A DNA stretch of 6,630 nt from positions 1 to 6,630 of the forward strand of contig DOHC01000012.1 in the NCBI GenBank assembly GCA_003535475.1, read 5' to 3'. Positions 4,345 to 6,630 of the stretch are shown here, piece by piece. The first letter of the stretch is position 1; each line of letters starts with the position of its first letter. The stretch is from Nitrospiraceae bacterium (lineage in GTDB: Bacteria; Nitrospirota; Thermodesulfovibrionia; Thermodesulfovibrionales; UBA1546). A model generated the notes under the pieces. It was not told the origin of the DNA, searched no databases, and worked only from the letters and a program-made list of their open reading frames with translations. The position numbers and the translations under genes were made by a program.

Positions 4345-5385
4345 TTAAGGGAATAAGGCTATGTTTTTCAGCCCCTCGGTTTCTTTAAACCCCATCATGA
4401 TATTCATGTTGTGCACTGCCTGCCCTGAGGCGCCTTTCATCAAGTTGTCAATTGCAGTGACAATTATGAGGGTATTTGTCCGTTTGTTTACTGCAAGCCC
4501 GATGTCGCAGAGGTTTGTCCCCCGGACATTTTTAACATTCGGGAATTTGCCTTCAGCAAGCGCCCTTATAAACGGCTCTTTTGCAAAAACCTTTTTGTAA
4601 GCATCAAGAACTGCTCTCGTATCTGCCTTCTTTTTTAATTTTGCATAGATTGTTGTGAGTATCCCTCTGTCATAAGACCCAAGATGAGGCGTGAAATTAA
4701 CCTTTAAATCTTTATGAGCTATGGCAGAGAGCTCCTGCTCTATCTCGGGCGTGTGCCTGTGTGATGCAACTGAGTAAGCCTTAAAACCCTCATTGACTTC
4801 ACAGAATGAGAATGCGGCATCAGCGTTTCTCCCCGCGCCTGTTGTTCCTGATGTTGAATCTATTATGATAGACTCTGCATCTATGAGACGGGTCTTTATA
4901 GCAGGATAAAGTCCGAGAATCGCTCCTGTAGGATAACAGCCAGGATTTGCTATGAGTGATGATTTCGCAATTTTCGCCCTGTGCAGTTCAGGCAGTCCAT
5001 ATACAGCCTTTTTCAGTGTCCCGCGAAATTTGTGCGGAGTCTTATACCACTCCTCGTATGTTTCAGGGGACCTTAGCCTGTAGTCGGCGGAGAGGTCTAT
5101 AACTTTTTTCCCGTGCCTAAAGAAAAAATCCACCGCGCTCTGCGAGGCGGCATGAGGCAATGCCAGAAAAAAGATGTCAGCCTTTTTCAGAAGTTTTTCT
5201 CTGTCTAATGGTTCGTATGTCAGATTTGAGTGATTGCTAAGATGGGGGAATAAATCGCTTACAGTTTTGCCTGATGATTTTTCTGAGGTTACGGCGGTTA
5301 TTTTGACACTGGGATGGTTTGAAAGAAGGCGGATAAGTTCGCCTCCTGTATAACCGCTGCCTCCGCAAATAGCTACTTTTAGCAT
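4345..5385 (-). CDS. argC: N-acetyl-gamma-glutamyl-phosphate reductase
   Basis: It catalyses the NADPH-dependent reduction of N-acetyl-glutamyl phosphate to the semialdehyde, the third step of arginine biosynthesis, in the cytoplasm. The 346 residues fit the family length. The N-terminal Rossmann motif is GGSGYTGGEL (8-17); the catalytic cysteine is C150 in NPGCYPTGA (148-156); SGTTGAGR (179-186) and SHRHTPEIEQEL (208-219), with the active-site His region, follow; GTNLCDIG (near 300) and NLMKGASGQAVHN near the end are also family hallmarks. No key residue is missing. The ATG has no clear Shine-Dalgarno sequence, and the 97 bp separating it from rpsI are a low-complexity repeat, so its link to the ribosomal operon is uncertain. 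No other arg gene is in the window. Confidence 0.97.
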   Translation of the reverse strand: MLKVAICGGSGYTGGELIRLLSNHPSVKITAVTSEKSSGKTVSDLFPHLSNHSNLTYEPLDREKLLKKADIFFLALPHAASQSAVDFFFRHGKKVIDLSADYRLRSPETYEEWYKTPHKFRGTLKKAVYGLPELHRAKIAKSSLIANPGCYPTGAILGLYPAIKTRLIDAESIIIDSTSGTTGAGRNADAAFSFCEVNEGFKAYSVASHRHTPEIEQELSAIAHKDLKVNFTPHLGSYDRGILTTIYAKLKKKADTRAVLDAYKKVFAKEPFIRALAEGKFPNVKNVRGTNLCDIGLAVNKRTNTLIIVTAIDNLMKGASGQAVHNMNIMMGFKETEGLKNIALFP

Positions 5386-5391
5386 AATAAC

Positions 5392-5457
5392 AAGTTAAGA
5401 GTTAAGAGTTTTATCAGATTTTTTAACTTTTAACTTTAAACTTCTAACTTTTAACTT
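5392..5457. repeat. AT-rich inverted repeat patch between rpsI and argC
   Basis: AAGTTAAGAGTTAAGAGTT (5392-5410) is matched by AACTTCTAACTTTTAACTT (5439-5457) as an imperfect inverted repeat (16 of 19 positions pair). AACTTTT-type heptamers recur as direct repeats from 5425 to 5457. The block could form a long weak hairpin after rpsI on the minus strand, possibly acting as a transcript end or attenuator, or it may simply be a low-complexity expansion. Confidence 0.55.
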
Positions 5458-5460
5458 ATT

Positions 5461-5474
5461 CACTCGTCACTCGT
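5461..5474. repeat. Tandem CACTCGT heptamer, two copies
   Basis: Two perfect copies of CACTCGT lie back to back, followed by a degenerate third (TACT), immediately downstream of the rpsI stop (minus strand). It adjoins the AT-rich repeat patch and is probably part of the same intergenic repeat. No function can be assigned. Confidence 0.5.
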
Positions 5475-5482
5475 TACTATTT

Positions 5483-5875
5483 TTATCTCTTCGAGAACTG
5501 GAATCTCTTTCTTGCGCCCTTTTGCCCGTATTTCTTTCTCTCTGTTTCTCTGGGGTCTCTCGTTAAGAAGCCTTCTTTCTTAAGTTTCAGCCTGAGGTCG
5601 TTGTCTATTGAGAGGATTGCCCGTGAGATTCCGTGCCTGAGCGCTCCTGCCTGTCCTGAAAGGCCGCCGCCTACAACTTTTGCAGTTATATTATATTTGC
5701 CTGACATCCCTGTCAGCTCAAGGGGCTGTCTTATCATCATCTGCAGTGTCTCACGGGCGAAGTACGAGTCAAGAGGTTTTTCATTTACAACAATACGGCC
5801 GTTGCCGGGGGACATGCTTACCCTTGCAATAGAGGACTTTCTGCGTCCTGTAGCATTATGTTTTATTTCAGCCAT
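5483..5875 (-). CDS. rpsI: 30S ribosomal protein S9 (uS9)
   Basis: A structural protein of the small ribosomal subunit whose C-terminal tail reaches the P-site tRNA. The 130 residues equal the normal bacterial length. Hallmarks are [12 protein letters not shown] near the N-terminus, [20 protein letters not shown] (about 67-86), [17 protein letters not shown] (about 107-123) and the basic terminus KRFQFSKR. Its ATG directly follows the rplM stop with no gap, and its ribosome binding site AAGGAG (5882-5887, 6 nt spacing) lies within the last codons of rplM, so translation is probably coupled. It is the second gene of the conserved rplM-rpsI operon. Confidence 0.98.
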   Translation of the reverse strand: MAEIKHNATGRRKSSIARVSMSPGNGRIVVNEKPLDSYFARETLQMMIRQPLELTGMSGKYNITAKVVGGGLSGQAGALRHGISRAILSIDNDLRLKLKKEGFLTRDPRETERKKYGQKGARKRFQFSKR

Positions 5876-6313
5876 TTAAAACTCCTTATATTGTAAGATT
5901 TCAGGTTTCTGGGCAGCGTGTGGATGTTCGCTTCCTTTATATACCTTGAGCTTTTTGAGCATTGCCCTTCCGAGCCTGTTTTTAGGAAGCATTCCCCATA
6001 CAGCGTCACTTATAACCTTTTGGGGTTCTTTGGAAAGACGTTCTCTTAGTGTCCTGGCTTTTATGCCACCAGGGTAACCCGAATGATGGTAATAAATTTT
6101 ATCGTCAAGCTTTTTGCCTGTAGTCCTGACCTTTTCGGCATTCACGACAACTACAAAATCACCTGTGTCTACGTTTGGAGTAAATATAGCCTTATTTTTA
6201 CCGCGCAGGCAGACAGCAATTTTTACAGCAAGCCTTCCGAGGACTGCGTCTTTGGCATCCATGAGATACCACTTATACTCAATATCAGTTTTTTTAGCAA
6301 ATCGGGTTTTCAT
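5876..6313 (-). CDS. rplM: 50S ribosomal protein L13 (uL13)
   Basis: A large-subunit protein needed early in 50S assembly. The 145 residues are typical. Recognisable segments are [15 protein letters not shown] (about 15-29), [25 protein letters not shown] (about 44-68), [10 protein letters not shown] (about 74-83), [12 protein letters not shown] (about 105-116) and [14 protein letters not shown] (about 122-135). The ATG at 6313 has GGAAGG (6321-6326) upstream at good spacing. It is the first gene of the rplM-rpsI operon and has a strong promoter about 75-105 bp upstream. Its leader of about 68 nt contains a 4-bp GTCC/GGAC hairpin that might take part in autogenous control. Confidence 0.98.
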   Translation of the reverse strand: MKTRFAKKTDIEYKWYLMDAKDAVLGRLAVKIAVCLRGKNKAIFTPNVDTGDFVVVVNAEKVRTTGKKLDDKIYYHHSGYPGGIKARTLRERLSKEPQKVISDAVWGMLPKNRLGRAMLKKLKVYKGSEHPHAAQKPEILQYKEF

Positions 6314-6361
6314 TTACGCACCTTCCATTAATGTTCTTTAAAACAAATTTCTCAAAGTTCA

Positions 6362-6373
6362 GTCCGCATGGAC
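6362..6373 (-). other. Small hairpin in the rplM leader
   Basis: GTCC-GCAT-GGAC forms a 4-bp stem with a four-base loop a few nucleotides after the predicted rplM transcription start. L13 operons in some bacteria carry leader structures for autoregulation, but this stem is too short to assign to a known leader family. Confidence 0.25.
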
Positions 6374-6387
6374 ATATAGAATTAAAC

Positions 6388-6417
6388 ATAATAATAGAAA
6401 TGCCTGTAAATTGTCAA
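6388..6417 (-). promoter_or_regulatory. Promoter of the rplM-rpsI operon
   Basis: On the minus strand TTGACA (6412-6417, perfect) and TATTAT (6388-6393, 5/6) are 18 bp apart. A second overlapping TATTAT (6391-6396) would give a 15-bp spacing. The predicted start is near 6381. This near-consensus promoter is appropriate for a ribosomal protein operon. Confidence 0.7.
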
Positions 6418-6428
6418 CTTAATTGACA
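6412..6428. promoter_or_regulatory. Palindrome made by two divergent -35 boxes
   Basis: TGTCAA-CTTAA-TTGACA is a perfect 6-bp-arm inverted repeat. The left arm is the -35 of the minus-strand rplM promoter and the right arm the -35 of the plus-strand TPR-gene promoter. A further TGTCAA follows at 6434-6439. The two promoters therefore probably compete for polymerase, and the palindrome could also be an operator. Confidence 0.55.
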
Positions 6429-6450
6429 CTCTTTGTCAATATGTGATACT
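6423..6450 (+). promoter_or_regulatory. Candidate promoter of the TPR protein gene
   Basis: TTGACA (6423-6428), a 16-bp spacer and GATACT (6445-6450, 4/6) preceded by TGT, an extended -10 element. The predicted start near 6457 would leave a leader of only about 8 nt before the ATG at 6465. Confidence 0.5.
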
Positions 6451-6464
6451 TTTAAAACAAGGAA

Positions 6465-6630
6465 ATGTCTGATAAAGCAGCGATAATAAAAGAGGCCCAG
6501 AAGTTTCTTGCAAGGGGGCAGATAGATAAGGCAATTGCCGAATGGGAAAAACTTATAAAGGAATCCCCTGATGCAAATACTTATAATACTGTCGGAGACC
6601 TCTATCTTAAAAAAGGCGACAGGATTCCTG
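6465..6630 (+). CDS. TPR-repeat protein, 5' part only
   Basis: The frame is open from the ATG at 6465 to the window edge, giving 55 residues of a longer protein. It reads as one or more tetratricopeptide repeats: AQKFLARGQIDKAIAEWEKL (11-30), then KESPDANTYNTVGDLYLKKGD (32-52), showing the alternating helix pairs and the G-x-x-x-A-x-x-x-W/Y and N-x-x-G-x-x-Y spacing of TPR units. Such proteins are protein-protein interaction scaffolds, and in this case no signal peptide precedes the repeats, so this part is likely cytoplasmic. AAGG (6459-6462) is unusually close to the start, which together with the short leader suggests near-leaderless translation. It is divergent from rplM and may continue into a type IV pilus-, secretion- or metabolism-related protein; that cannot be judged from here. 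Confidence 0.8.
   Translation, partial: MSDKAAIIKEAQKFLARGQIDKAIAEWEKLIKESPDANTYNTVGDLYLKKGDRIP

Noticed and set aside
5601..6341. Forward frames opposite rpsI and rplM
   Set aside because: These lie wholly over conserved ribosomal protein genes on the other strand and have no features of their own.

Overview
The window looks like the chromosome of a Gram-negative-type bacterium with moderate GC content. The housekeeping genes use AGA/AGG arginine and CAG glutamine codons, and the gene mix (nadC; rplM-rpsI-argC; a TPR gene) would fit Nitrospirota or a deltaproteobacterium-like lineage. That placement is inference from style and gene order; no rRNA or other marker in the window proves it. A compositionally different accessory island sits in the middle.

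Left end (1-1334, + strand): a small protein made of regular 15-residue beta-solenoid-like repeats with a C-terminal membrane anchor, followed 3 nt later by nadC (quinolinate phosphoribosyltransferase, NAD synthesis). After nadC comes a short hairpin and a 28-codon reading frame that reads like the C-terminal tail of a PIN-family toxin whose front part is gone. Then there are about 270 bp of gene-free, AT-rich DNA carrying two candidate forward promoters and a 9-bp hairpin.

Middle (1730-3095): the most notable part. Two tandem integron gene cassettes can be read directly. Each starts with the TTRRRY half of a core site, carries one forward gene and ends in a 58-bp attC site. The two attC sites have different sequences but the same fold, with unpaired bases at identical positions. 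In each cassette the R'' box at the end is the reverse complement of the core bases at its own beginning (GTTAGGT with ACCTAAC; GTTGGGC with GCCCAAC), as expected of a circularised cassette. No integrase gene is present, so within this window it is a cassette cluster lacking an integrase (CALIN-like). Cassette 1 encodes an unrecognised coiled-coil/single-TM protein. Cassette 2 encodes a two-TM protein with a cytoplasmic-looking C-terminal domain carrying a JAMM/MPN (JAB, RadC-like) metallopeptidase motif. Two membrane proteins, one with a peptidase motif, in mobile cassettes suggest a defence or stress function, but that is a hypothesis.

Right half (3193-6313, - strand): a secreted or membrane-anchored amidohydrolase-family protein with its own good promoter; argC (arginine biosynthesis); and the ribosomal protein operon rplM-rpsI, whose genes abut. 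A short AT-rich repeat patch separates rpsI from argC. The rplM promoter overlaps, through a perfect palindrome of two -35 boxes, a divergent promoter for a TPR protein gene that runs off the right edge (6465-6630).
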